Source: Hypoxylon rubiginosum (Eukaryota; Ascomycota; Sordariomycetes; Xylariales; Hypoxylaceae). From it: a stretch of DNA of 64,000 nucleotides. Shown here piece after piece: positions 48,334-59,100 of this stretch. The DNA lies in assembly GCA_902806565.1 (NCBI GenBank), contig CADCXA010000034.1:620001-684000 (forward strand), in the 5' to 3' direction. Each line of letters opens with the position of its first letter. Position 1 is the first letter of the stretch. A program made the position numbers and the translations under genes. The notes under the pieces were generated by a model. That model was not told where the DNA came from and searched no databases. It worked only from the letters and a program-made list of their open reading frames with translations.

Positions 48334-49545
48334 CTAGGACGAGGGACCGTCCGGTTGCTTTGCTGATCCGTGGGCTGGCTGGATACCGTCCATATCCTGA
48401 ATCCCTTCGTCCTCCACTTCTACGGCATTCCGTTGAGGAGGGCTTTTGGGCGGTGACGGGCCCGTGCTTCGCCGCATCGTCGTCGGACGATAACTGCGTG
48501 ACTGCACAGGTTCGGCGGGAACTTCTCCGCTCGGATTCTCCGCCAGTATACGAGCTAGTTCCTTGTCGGCCATCTCCTTGGTCTGCGCCAGGCGCGTCTT
48601 GATTTTTCCGACTTCATCGCTGCAGTCTCCATCTCGAAGGAACTGATGCGCCCCGCGCTCGCACAAACCCTGGACGAACTCGAGACCTCTGTCCAACTCT
48701 TCCCAAATATCGCCCTTGTCCTGGAATGAACCTAATCTCCCAGTCAGGCCGGACCTAGTTCCCCGCATATTTAACCTACCCATCGCCAGATTTCGCGATC
48801 CTAGCTGCCGAGTGCTCATGAAGCGCAGCCTAAGTTCTTCCGGACCGTCGTTCTTGGGCTTCGGAGCTATGGCGTCGGCGTCAGCAGCAATATGGTCATC
48901 TCGAGGCTTTAGCTCGTCACTACCTCCACCAGCATCGTCATCGTCATCCTCGTCGGGCATCTCAAGCTCGGCTAGCCGCTTGATCTGAGCCACCTTGGCG
49001 GCCATCTTGGCCTTGCGCATCGAGTTTCGTTGTATCGACACGAATTTGACTAGTTCCTCGAAAAATGACTGTACGTAGCTGTCATAGTAGACAATGATCA
49101 TGTTACGCGATCTGTATCTTTGCACGGTATTCTCGTTGCTGACCATAGAGTCCGTCTTCTGACGTCTGCGAAGGGTTGCGCGCGCTCGTCGCTGGGCGGT
49201 CGCCTTTACCTCGTTGGTCTGACGCTGAAGCGACGTCTTAGACTTGGGTTCGCTCACGGGACTGGAGGGCGCCTCAGCGCCACCTTGCTGCGAAGTACTG
49301 TTTCGTGCCGCAGGCGGGGGAGTCGAGGCGCGACCTTCGTCTGGTATCCCGGGCCCCTCATCTCGTGGCTTCAAGGATTCGGTCGAGCCAACATTCCTCA
49401 TGGATCGTGCGGATGATTGGAGCTGATTCTCAGGCAGCATGGCCAGATCCTGCTGGCGCTGGTCGATCTGTCCATTGAGCTCGTCAAGACGTTTGAGCCA
49501 GTCGGGAACGTTGGTAACTAAGGCCTTCAGACAGTCTATCGTCAT
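48334..49545 (-). CDS. unknown protein, 403 residues
   Basis: A single-exon frame on the minus strand, the longest in this stretch and free of stops over 1.2 kb, with an ATG start giving MTIDCLKALVTNVPDWLKRLDEL. I do not recognise the family. Visible parts: an N-terminal helical segment (about 1-45); a Ser/Pro/Thr-rich linker; a basic region (RRRARATLRRRQK, about 125-140); a helical block with YYDSYVQSFFEELVKFVSIQRNSMRKAK (about 150-195); an acidic stretch of Asp/Glu/Gly (about 200-215); an Arg/Gly/Leu-rich segment; a helical stretch with GDIWEELDRGLEFVQGLCERGAHQFL (about 285-315); and a disordered Ser/Pro-rich tail. The coiled-coil-like charged helices suggest a scaffold or adaptor role, but this is only inference. 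The frame has a coherent acidic/basic domain layout unlike its antisense frames. Confidence 0.8.
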   Translation of the reverse strand: MTIDCLKALVTNVPDWLKRLDELNGQIDQRQQDLAMLPENQLQSSARSMRNVGSTESLKPRDEGPGIPDEGRASTPPPAARNSTSQQGGAEAPSSPVSEPKSKTSLQRQTNEVKATAQRRARATLRRRQKTDSMVSNENTVQRYRSRNMIIVYYDSYVQSFFEELVKFVSIQRNSMRKAKMAAKVAQIKRLAELEMPDEDDDDDAGGGSDELKPRDDHIAADADAIAPKPKNDGPEELRLRFMSTRQLGSRNLAMGRLNMRGTRSGLTGRLGSFQDKGDIWEELDRGLEFVQGLCERGAHQFLRDGDCSDEVGKIKTRLAQTKEMADKELARILAENPSGEVPAEPVQSRSYRPTTMRRSTGPSPPKSPPQRNAVEVEDEGIQDMDGIQPAHGSAKQPDGPSS

Positions 49546-52500
49546 TTTGGATAAAAATAGATCGTATGGTCGCTCGAGGTCAAAGCTAAAGAAGGAGTAG
49601 GCGTATGGTCATACACCCGTCATCTGATTATTCGACGATTTCGAAGTGGAGGACTCGGCGAGGTAGGGAGGTGAGAAGGTGAGCAAAAAGGTCGGGAATG
49701 TGGGTAGCCAAGCAATGGTTAAGCTAGATGTTAGATGTGTCAATAGCAATGACATATGTCAATGAAAGGTCGACATCTGGGCTAGCTAGAACAATGCGCT
49801 CCGACCCAGCTGCGATTATAATATCGGCCGGGTGTAGCAGGCTTGTTTTGGATGGAGGTACGAGGTGCCAAAAAAAAATCAATAATAGCGAGCCAATTAC
49901 GGACTCGATAGCTCGGTATAATATAAAAATTGAAAGAGCTTGATCAATTGCTCTTCGAATCAAAGGTAGCAAAAGGAATTCAGGCGGATATGGCGGAGGG
50001 TGGAAATGGCTGTGAGACGGGAAGAGACCGGAATGAATGGGAAATTCAGCTGATATTGAAGAGAAAGAATTGCAAGTGTGTACTATGTAAGATGTAAGTG
50101 TGTAAAAAATCCCAACTCCAAGCTGTGGGGTTGGCTTTCGAGCTGTACACGTATAGGCGTAAGAGGTACTTGGTAACATGCACTAACCTTTTTACGTGTA
50201 GCGGTACCCAGTATAGCAGCATACCAAGGCTTTCCCCGGCAGGCAAAAAGTGGTAACCTCTTTCTACCCTTATTGTTTTCTAGCGCTCGCAGGTTCGTTA
50301 CAAGAACACGTACTCGGACTGGCTGGCTGCTAGGTACGAGATGTTACCGGCTCAGATCTAAAGAGGTGACCAAGTATTTTTATTATATTGACAGAGGTAC
50401 ACACGGAGACAGGTATACTGCATACATATGTACATATGTACATACATCTATAAGATACATGTATACATCAATGCCCAGGTGTATAGCGAAATGCAGGATC
50501 AGGGGTAGCGGCAAGGAACCCCTGTCTATTGGCGCCGTCGCGTGCGAGCTCTGCGAGTTTCTTTTTTGACGGTTCCGATCGGCGACTAATTAACAAGCTC
50601 CCGTTCTGGTTTATTAAAAAGCAACCTTGGACGCCTTAAACTTGCTCAAGAAGGGAAGTCGTCTCTTTGGATTCTTAAGAGATCCGGTCTTCAAGAAATA
50701 GTCAACTCAGACGGAAAAGTAACGTGGAAGCGAGTTCGTGCTACACGAAAATGAAAGGAACCGAGCTGCGCTGTACTTTTGTCCGGTTTTTATTCTCGGT
50801 CTCTGGCCTGAAAAGGGGATATGTTGAAGTTATAGGAGAAAACGTCAAGATGGCTTGCTCGACCTATCAGGTAATGCCGACGGAATATTTCCAAAGTCCT
50901 ACTATGTCATACCTACATACATACCTAGGTACATAGGTATGTATATTAAGGATTACTAGACATATCTCTATATCTATATGCACAAGATAGACACTATCAC
51001 CTCTCGCCTATCATGTTACGTAGGTTCATTTGCTTTAGTCGGTATATTCAACTTTAAAATGACACGTGCAACGAGGCCTTCTCTACGAGTAATGAATAAT
51101 TCGATAGTGGAGACGCTGTCTCGTACAAGTCTTACATCGACTCCTCTTCCCGGTCTCAGCTTGGATGGGCCGCAGTGATGGCGGAAAACTAAGACAAAGA
51201 AGTATCCATTGGCGACGTCGATGACTTCTCTACGAACTTGAGTGGACGAGAGCGCTTACTGCAGGCGCAGACATGCAGATAGAATTTTTTATCTTCTTCC
51301 TCTTCCAACCTTTTTTAGTACGGAATCAGATGCATGTCACTTGCGGGCGGGGACGGCCTTTAGCGGTTGGAGCTATCGCGGGAGTGGCTGGGAAAGCTGG
51401 GGGCGCAATCTAGTACGAGCGAAGCGGGAATAGCCTTACGTAGCAGACGAGTATAGATCAGCATTAGCTAGCAGGCGGCAGGGCGGCAAGCGGCAGGCTG
51501 CTTAACATACATGTAGCTTTCTTCGGCTCAAATGGAGGGTGGGAGGACAGTCGGAGATACGGTACCTGATTGGGACATGACAACAGGTATGCGCTTGTTG
51601 GCATCGAGGATATTTCGTCTTGTCACAATTAGGCGCCTGCTCCGACTTTGTAGTGTAGAGAAATAAAGAATAGGTAGAAGATGGAGTCAAGAGTTGAACG
51701 AGCCGCTCGAGATGATCTACCTATTGTATTAGAGGATAATTACTAGCATACATCCCTGAGCGTAGTATAAACGCTGCTATATCATTGCTTATATACAGTG
51801 TAAACCCCCATACATCACGCACATAATTCATATGGCAATACTACCAAATATCTGGAGCGGAACACACACACCTCGTACTGTGCTTGATACTATGTAGAGT
51901 TGAGAGACCTTGACCATGACCTTGATCATGCATATTCGACTCTGCATAAGGACTACATGAATCAGGCGGTGAATATATGCACCATCCATCATTTGCAATC
52001 CATCCAACCATCGTACATGCAAAAATGTAGGCAGCCGCTCCATATACTGTCATTATCTCGATCGCATTGGCTTATGCTCGAAAACAGCGAAGACCCCCGC
52101 CCGAAGATCTGAAAGTCTAGAACGCGGACATATATATCGGTACAAGGTAGATGGAGGTTTACTCCTTTTGCGAATTGCCCGAAGCCTCAACGTTGTAATC
52201 TTGAAGGACTACAATATCTTTGGGAATTTATAATCGATGACTGCCTACTCACGTGTCGTCTATATTGATCTTTTAGCATCTATGTATTCCGTAGTGGTGA
52301 TTGTTTTGTAATGGTGACGAGTTTATAGTCTGACGTGTGCCGCCCGTGATATGCAGAGTCCCATTTGAATACAACTATTACATGTATTCTTATTGATCTC
52401 GCATACTACCATTGACATGAAAAATGTGACTCAACGTAGGCTGTGTGCCAGATATGCAAATAAAACCCCAACCGTCTTACACTGCAGACAGCTATTGTCT

Positions 52501-54508
52501 CGTGCCGTACGGCATCAAATTATATGCCTAGGTACTATTAGAGACTTGCTGCTTGTTGAACATCACTAGATGTAGTTGACAGGTTTGCTGTAGCACCAAG
52601 GTCAGTGCAGGATATCAGATATCAGATCACGATATCGGAGGGTTCTTTTTTTCGACGAAGCGGAGACAGACCCTGTTCACATTCACATTCCAGCCTCGTA
52701 ATTATAATCGCTGCTGTGCTAGGATGCAAACGGGGGGGAGAGCGGTCAAAACCGTTGTCGAATGGCATCCACACATCCACACTCCAAGCCAGCCCACACT
52801 GCCCACACCTCGTTCGGGGATGGGACCCCGGGCTGCGAACACGTGGGAAAGTCGTGACGCTTTTTTCTCCCTGGCATCGATGGCTCTCGAGTCCGAATCC
52901 ATTTCCATCCCACTCTGCCCACTATGAAAGTGGAACCCCATCCTCACCACCCATTCTGCCATTCCACGCTAGAACGATCAGATCCGAATTCGATGGTTTG
53001 TGCTGGATAAGAAATGGTGGTGCGGAATGCAATTTAATATTATATAAATCACGTTTGTTTTTACCCACCGGCCTTTTTTTATTATTGATTTTTAGCGGTA
53101 ATTTTTTTAAAAAAATTATATATAATACCTTATTTTAAAAATTAAGTAATTAATTATTATAACGGTAAAATATATAAATATAAAATGATTTTTTAAGGTT
53201 TAAATAATTTTTTAAAGTTAAATAAAACGTAATAATTTTATTTATAAAAATTATTTTATTTTTAAAATAATTTTTTATTTTTAAAATAATTTTATTTTTA
53301 AATAAAAATCTTTTAAATAATAAAATTATAATTTTTTTATATTATTAAATAATAAAATTTTATTATTAATTTATAAAAATAATTTATTTAATAATAATAT
53401 AAAATATATAAATTAAATTATAATTTAATTTTTTTATATAATAAAAAAATTATATAATATAAATAAAATAAAATAAATATAAAAATATAAAATAAAATAA
53501 AATAAAAAATAAAAAAAAAGATTTCTTTTTTTAAGAATTAAAATTTATTATTAGAATCATTTTGAAAATTAGAATGATTTTTCCTAAAGTGTATAATTTT
53601 TTTTATAAATAATTTTAAGTGCTTAAAATGATTCCATGTAACCACACTTTGCCGCTATGGTACGCGTAAGAACCTGAACACACGATAGTCCTTATTCACG
53701 CATCTCCAATTACCTAGGTAGGTAGGTCAATGTAAAAAATAAAATAAAACGGTGAGGATAAATGGTAGTAGTTGATCCCTGCTGCTATACCCTACGGTAA
53801 GGCAAATCGAACGTGAATTAGTAAGGTGAAGAAACATAAAATCATTCTCTTTTACATGTGCTTACTACCTAGGTACCTATGTCCCATTCATATGTTCACG
53901 TTGTGTTACCAAAACTTCCAGGATGTATAGGAGGTGAGGTACGTATATAGAGTACGAAGCGAAGGAGCCGCCCGAGATGCGAGATATATGAAATGTTTAT
54001 CTAGGACCCTCGGTATTGAAAAGAGGCATGAAACCTCACATAAGATTTGCCATGTGGCCGACTTGGCAAATCAAATCACATTGTATCAACACACTCACAC
54101 ACCCATACGCCTAACCCACACACACATTCCTACCTAAGGGTGCGCGCCGTTCCTGAATGCATTAGGTAGCTATATAAAAAAAGAGCCTCATGAGGGAATT
54201 ACCGGGCTTTGACAGGCACGAAGCGCGGGATCCTCGCTTTGCCAAGACTTCGTTGCATGTACTGTATCTAAGGTAGGGTAGGCTCAGACAGCAAGAGTGA
54301 AAGGGTCGTCACGCTTGGGCGAGCGCGCGTATGTACCCGATGTACCACTGTAGGTACATGTAAGGTTGCGAATCATTCAACGTTAGCCCTCAAGGCTCAA
54401 GGCTCAACGTAGCTAGCTCAGCGATTCATGTAGGTTGGACAAGTTGCCATTGCGCTTCTAGCTACAAGTATAGCGGTCGTATCTTTCGAGTTCCCCTTGT
54501 CTCGTAGT
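49546..54508. other. 5-kb intergenic region with an AT island
   Basis: No supported gene. The left part is the presumed promoter of the 403-residue protein. It holds TACCTAGGTA palindromes at 50922-50931, 53711-53720 and 53866-53875, and the A/T island. The largest frame (52605-53138) runs into the island and has no protein-like features. Confidence 0.5.
53074..53634. repeat. near-pure A/T island
   Basis: Hand count of 53101-53580: 21 G or C among 480 bases (about 4%). Bases 53311-53519 are 209 consecutive A or T. Edges are abrupt, with ordinary composition on both sides. The inverted pair GAATCATTTT and AAAATGATTC is found near 53555 and 53624. No coding potential. Its origin is discussed in the findings. 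Confidence 0.9.
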
Positions 54509-55432
54509 CTAAGGCCACACCTCAACCTTCTCCCACCCGCCCTCCACCACCCCACCCGGCATCTCAGGCTCTCCCCCGCCGCCGCCGCCGCCGTAGCCCC
54601 TAAACGTGTACTGCCACCTGCGGCCGCGCTCCGGGTCGCTCAGGTCGGTGCGGTCGACCTCCGTCGGCACCACGACGACGACCCGAAAGTTAGCCCGCGC
54701 CACCTCGTCGTGCAGGTCCGTCACCTTCTGCCCGAGCCCCAGCCTGCCGTCGCCCACCGGCGGCGCGACCGGCGCGCCCGGCGGCGGGTTCCGGAACGAC
54801 CCCCGCATCAGGGGGCTCAGGTTCCCGAAGTGCGCCGTGACCTCGCGCCCGAAGCTCCAGTCCTTCTCTTTCTCCTCGGGATCGGGAGGAGACCGCTGCT
54901 GCTGTGGTTTCTTCCTCCTCATCCCCGACAGGAGGTCGTCGACGACCACCTTCGCGGCGGCGCCCGCGTCCGGCAAATCCAGGTCCGGCCCTAGTACATA
55001 AGCTCGCCCCCGCACGCGCCACTGGGTGCCCGCATCTTTCACCCAGAACGCGGCCTCGACGAGCTCGCCGCGGCGCGAGAGCTTGAGCTCCTTCTTCTTC
55101 TTCTTCTCGTCCTGCCCGTCTCCGGGATCCGGCACCACGCCCATGAGCTCCGCCATCTTGTCCATCCGGCAGTCCGTGGTGAAGGTGAGATAGTCGCTCT
55201 CGTACCGGTCCGGGTTCAGCTCCGCCTCGTTCTTCGGGTTCACCGGCAGGCCGGCGAACATGCCGCGGAAGACGCACGTGCGCGCCCGCGGCGAGTAGTG
55301 GACGTCGGGCGGCGTAGAGATCTTGCGGGCGGTGCCTAGGGTAAATTCCGGAGACGGCATCGTCTGGACGTGCTCTAGAAAGAGCTTCCGCCACGGAGCC
55401 GGCGGGGACTCTGTTGTTGTTGTTGTTGCCAT
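54509..55432 (-). CDS. FMN-binding, pyridoxamine 5'-phosphate oxidase-like protein
   Basis: Single-exon protein of 307 residues resembling the Alr4036-type FMN-binding split-barrel family (pyridoxamine oxidase-like, PF12766). Supporting motifs are PPAPWRKLFLEHV near the start, the FTLGT segment, the CVFRGMF block, NPKNEAELNPDRYESDYLTFTTDCRMDKMAEL, EAAFWVKDAGTQWRVRG and SFRNPPPG, which follow the usual order in this family. Such proteins are thought to bind flavin, but the substrate is generally unknown. The start at 55432 gives a short poly-Thr leader before the domain; an in-frame ATG at 55513 would add 27 residues (see findings). The C-terminus is Gly-rich. The gene is unusually GC-rich, and long open frames on the other five frames are therefore only shadows. 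Confidence 0.85.
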   Translation of the reverse strand: MATTTTTESPPAPWRKLFLEHVQTMPSPEFTLGTARKISTPPDVHYSPRARTCVFRGMFAGLPVNPKNEAELNPDRYESDYLTFTTDCRMDKMAELMGVVPDPGDGQDEKKKKKELKLSRRGELVEAAFWVKDAGTQWRVRGRAYVLGPDLDLPDAGAAAKVVVDDLLSGMRRKKPQQQRSPPDPEEKEKDWSFGREVTAHFGNLSPLMRGSFRNPPPGAPVAPPVGDGRLGLGQKVTDLHDEVARANFRVVVVVPTEVDRTDLSDPERGRRWQYTFRGYGGGGGGGEPEMPGGVVEGGWEKVEVWP

Positions 55433-56162
55433 TGGGCGACGATAGGTGAGATGAGTTGTGAGCTTTGCGAACTTGAACGATGAGATATTCGGGCGGCAAG
55501 CAAGGTGGTGCATTAAGTTAGGCTTATGTAAGTACCTGCATTTAGGTATATGAGCAGATTAAATCTACCGTGAGGAACTCCACGAAATAATTAGTTTGGG
55601 TTTAGTCACCTTGTGTCCGATAGAAGGTGAAGCACCGGAAGTTGCCAAAGATGATGATTCAATTATTTTATTTATTAATGCTTTAAAAAGGATGTAAACT
55701 GGAGATGACGTCATTGAGTAATAAGACTTTCGAATTCAAGTACCATCGAATTCACATATAACCTTGGAAGCATACTACACACCACGATAAAACGAAACAA
55801 CATATACCAATAAGTTGGAATAACATATATATCTATATACATAACCTCCATACGTATACCCAACATATATCCATATATATATACACATAATATACATATA
55901 AAATACACATACCTCGTAAACCTACGCTATACCATATACCTTATACGTAAAAAATCATTCACTCATACAATGGCGCGAGCCAAATTCGTGTCTAATGCAG
56001 TGTTCCTATCTATGCGTCGTGGCAATTTTGATAATCCTTACGAAATGTGTCCCTACTATTTAACTTTTGGATTCCCTACTAAAAACCCATGTGTACGTTT
56101 TCGTCCTACTGAGCAAATGTCTACGGATATAAAGGTGGGAAATACGTGGGAAATAGATTCTT
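55433..56162. other. intergenic region
   Basis: It contains the upstream region of the FMN-binding gene and the 3' flank of URA2. A 68-codon plus-strand frame at 55970-56176 overlaps the end of URA2 and is not accepted as a gene. Confidence 0.5.
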
Positions 56163-59100
56163 TCAACCGGACATGACCAGAGCCAGTAAGGCCATTCGGC
56201 AGTAAAGACCGTACCTCATCTATAATCTCGTTAGTAAGAATCCCGCGAAACCTAAGGCTTGTCTGAATGCTTGCTTACCTGTCTGAAATATGCTGCCCGG
56301 TGATCATAGTCAACTTCCTCAGCGACCTCCTCGTTCCTAGGCAGAGGGTGCAGCACGCGCGTCGTCTGCTTCGCGTGTTTGAGGGTGGCATTGTCGATGC
56401 GGTAGGAATTCTTGACCTTCTCATACTCCTCAACACTTGGGAAACGTTCTTTCTGTACCCTTGTGCAGTACAGCACGTCACTTCTTGACAGGATTTCCGG
56501 AGTAAGTTCCTCAGACTCGCAAAGTAGCTGCCCAGATTCCTTGAGCAGACTACGGACATCTTGTGGAAGCGCCAGCGACTTGGGCGAGACCAATTGGACG
56601 TGAACCTGGTAGTGCCGGAGGAGGTACACCAACGAGTGCACTGGCCGTCCGTATAGGAGATCACCCACAAAGGTAATCGTCAAGCCCTGTACGGTACCAA
56701 GCTCTTCACGAATTGTGAACAAATCGAGGAAAGCTTGCGTGGGATGTTCCTTGCTCCCATTGCCACCATTGATGATGGGAACCTTGCTGTATTTCCTCGC
56801 AACATCCACTGAAGTTTCATCGGGATGGCGCAACACAATGGCGTCGCCATAGCACTCAAGCGTTCGAAGCGTATCCTGAAGCGACTCTCCCTTCTGAACT
56901 GACGAATGGGTTGTCGTGATAGGGATGGTCCTACCGCCTAGACGCTGCATAGCCGCATCAAAAGATGCCGACGTGCGCGTCGACGGTTCATAAAACATAG
57001 TGCAGAGAACGCGGCCGCGCAAGATGTTTAGAACGCCCTCTCGATCAACACCGAGGCGCATTTCCTGAGCCACAGTAAACAGTAGGTGGAGATCGGATCG
57101 TGAGTACTGTTTAACCGAGAGGACGTGTGCACTCTTGAATGCAGAGGGTTGCATGAGAAGATCATGCAATGAATCAACAAACGGCGCTCGTGCCGGCCCC
57201 GGCAGGCCTAGGTCTTCCGCAGTTGGCGCGCTTCTCGACGTAGGCCGTAGGGTATCTAGGTCGCTGTCTGTCAACCGCGACGTACCTACCAATTTCCCAA
57301 GGAAAGAAGGGCGTCGAGCACGTAGAGCATCGAGAGGATGCGCTGGTTGAGGTAGAGACTTCATCGTCGGCGACATGGGCGGAGGCATGCTGCCATGGGT
57401 AGACATGTCCTTGCCGAGTGGGGTGATCGGAAGAAGTTCTCCGTCGAGGCAGACGGTCTTGTTGGTGAAAGTCACTCTTTGGACTGCTCCACGCATTGTC
57501 TTGCCAGCGAATGGCGACCATGACGGTGTCCGTACAGCATAGGGACGATCAATCTCAACCTCAACAGATGTTCCTACCTGCTCGTGAAGTTCAAAGATTT
57601 CCTTGGGGTTGTCATAAAGACGGGTCTTAATGTCATCGAGTGTTAATTTGCCTTCCGTCACAGAAGTTAGTAGGAGAGGCAGGGCATCAGCAATGCCAAC
57701 CGTAGGGTCTGCGTTGGCTGGAGAGCCTTCGGTAGATTGCATGGTATGTGCAAGCTGGTACGGGAGGCTGCCGATAGAGAATACATCAATAGTGCTGAGG
57801 TGATCCCAGAGCGCCTTCTGATCGCCAGGCTCGGGAAGACATTGGCACTCGGGGAAATCCTTTCGCGACAAGTACAGCGAATAGATGGATACATCACAAG
57901 TGACGTTTAGACCTTTCTCTTTACTGAGGGCAATGAGCCGGATATCTTCTTTTGTAGTGACGCTCGTGACATGAATGCGCCTGCTGTGAAGGCTTGCAAG
58001 CAACAAGATAGACGCAAGATCTGTCGTCTTGGCATCAGTCAGGATTGGTTTATGGGCAGGCCACGAGTCGAAATGGGCAGTAACTGCTGCAACCTTGCTG
58101 ATGTTATCCGATAGGTGGTTAAACGGGATGAAAAGCGATCCAACCTCGCTTGTTACTTGGCTGATCTGATCGGCGTTGCTGGAGGTTGCCGAGACTGAGA
58201 AGTTGTAGTCGCAATAACCACCTCGCTTGCTGATCTGCTGGGCGATTTTCAATGTCCTTGCATCGGTAATAGAACCTTCTACGCCCATGGGCATGACACG
58301 GATCATACTGAAGCCCGAAGCTATTGAAGCCTTTGTGACAGCTTGGAGGTCATGACTACCCTGGTTACCAATTCCAGGAACAAAAGCTGCGATATTGATC
58401 AACCCCGGAAGTATAATCGTGCGGTGGCTTGTCTGGTAGTCACGGTTGCTAATCTCTAGCTCGAAATGCCTAGCAATCGCCTCAATCAGAATCTTGGCGT
58501 TCTTGACATTGGTGACTAGAGGAATTTGATAATCCACGGCCATACGACGAGTTTGGTATCCCTTGCTCATATAGTTGGCGGGTCGGCGATACTTGTTGTT
58601 CGAGGGCAGATTGATGTACAGGTTGATCATGTTCTTCGCCAAATGTTGAGTCAGTGAGAACTCGGATCTTTGGTCGTCTTCCTCGTTGCTGAGAACTTCC
58701 AAAAACTGGACAGGAATGCCATGCTCTTGGAGGAAATCGGCAGTACCAGCAGTGGCGAAGAGTTTATATCCCATTTTCTGGAGCTTCTCGACTGACGGTA
58801 GCATCTCCTTTTTATCCTTATAAGAACCGATTGACAAGAGAATGTTGCTCTTCGGGATTTTAAAGCCCGTGGACATAAGTGCTTTGAGGTACGCCTCGTA
58901 CTTGTCCATGCCGAAGCAAGCAACCTCTCCGGTAGAAGCCATCTCTACGCCCAGTACTGGATCGGCACCAGACAATCTCGAGAAACTGAACTGGGGGACT
59001 TTGACTCCGACACAGCCCTGGTGTATAGTGGTTGGCGGGTATTCGGTGAAGGGAACTCCCATGATAGCTTTAGTTGCCATCTCAATCAGGTCAACCCCCA

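Noticed and set aside
52605..53138. 177-codon plus-strand frame
   Set aside because: It runs into the AT island, has no recognised domain and shows no codon regularity.
54497..55001. Long plus-strand frames opposite the FMN-binding gene
   Set aside because: High GC lowers the number of stops in all frames; the minus frame alone shows family motifs.
55970..56176. 68-codon frame near the end of URA2
   Set aside because: It overlaps the last URA2 exon, and no family or expression evidence exists.
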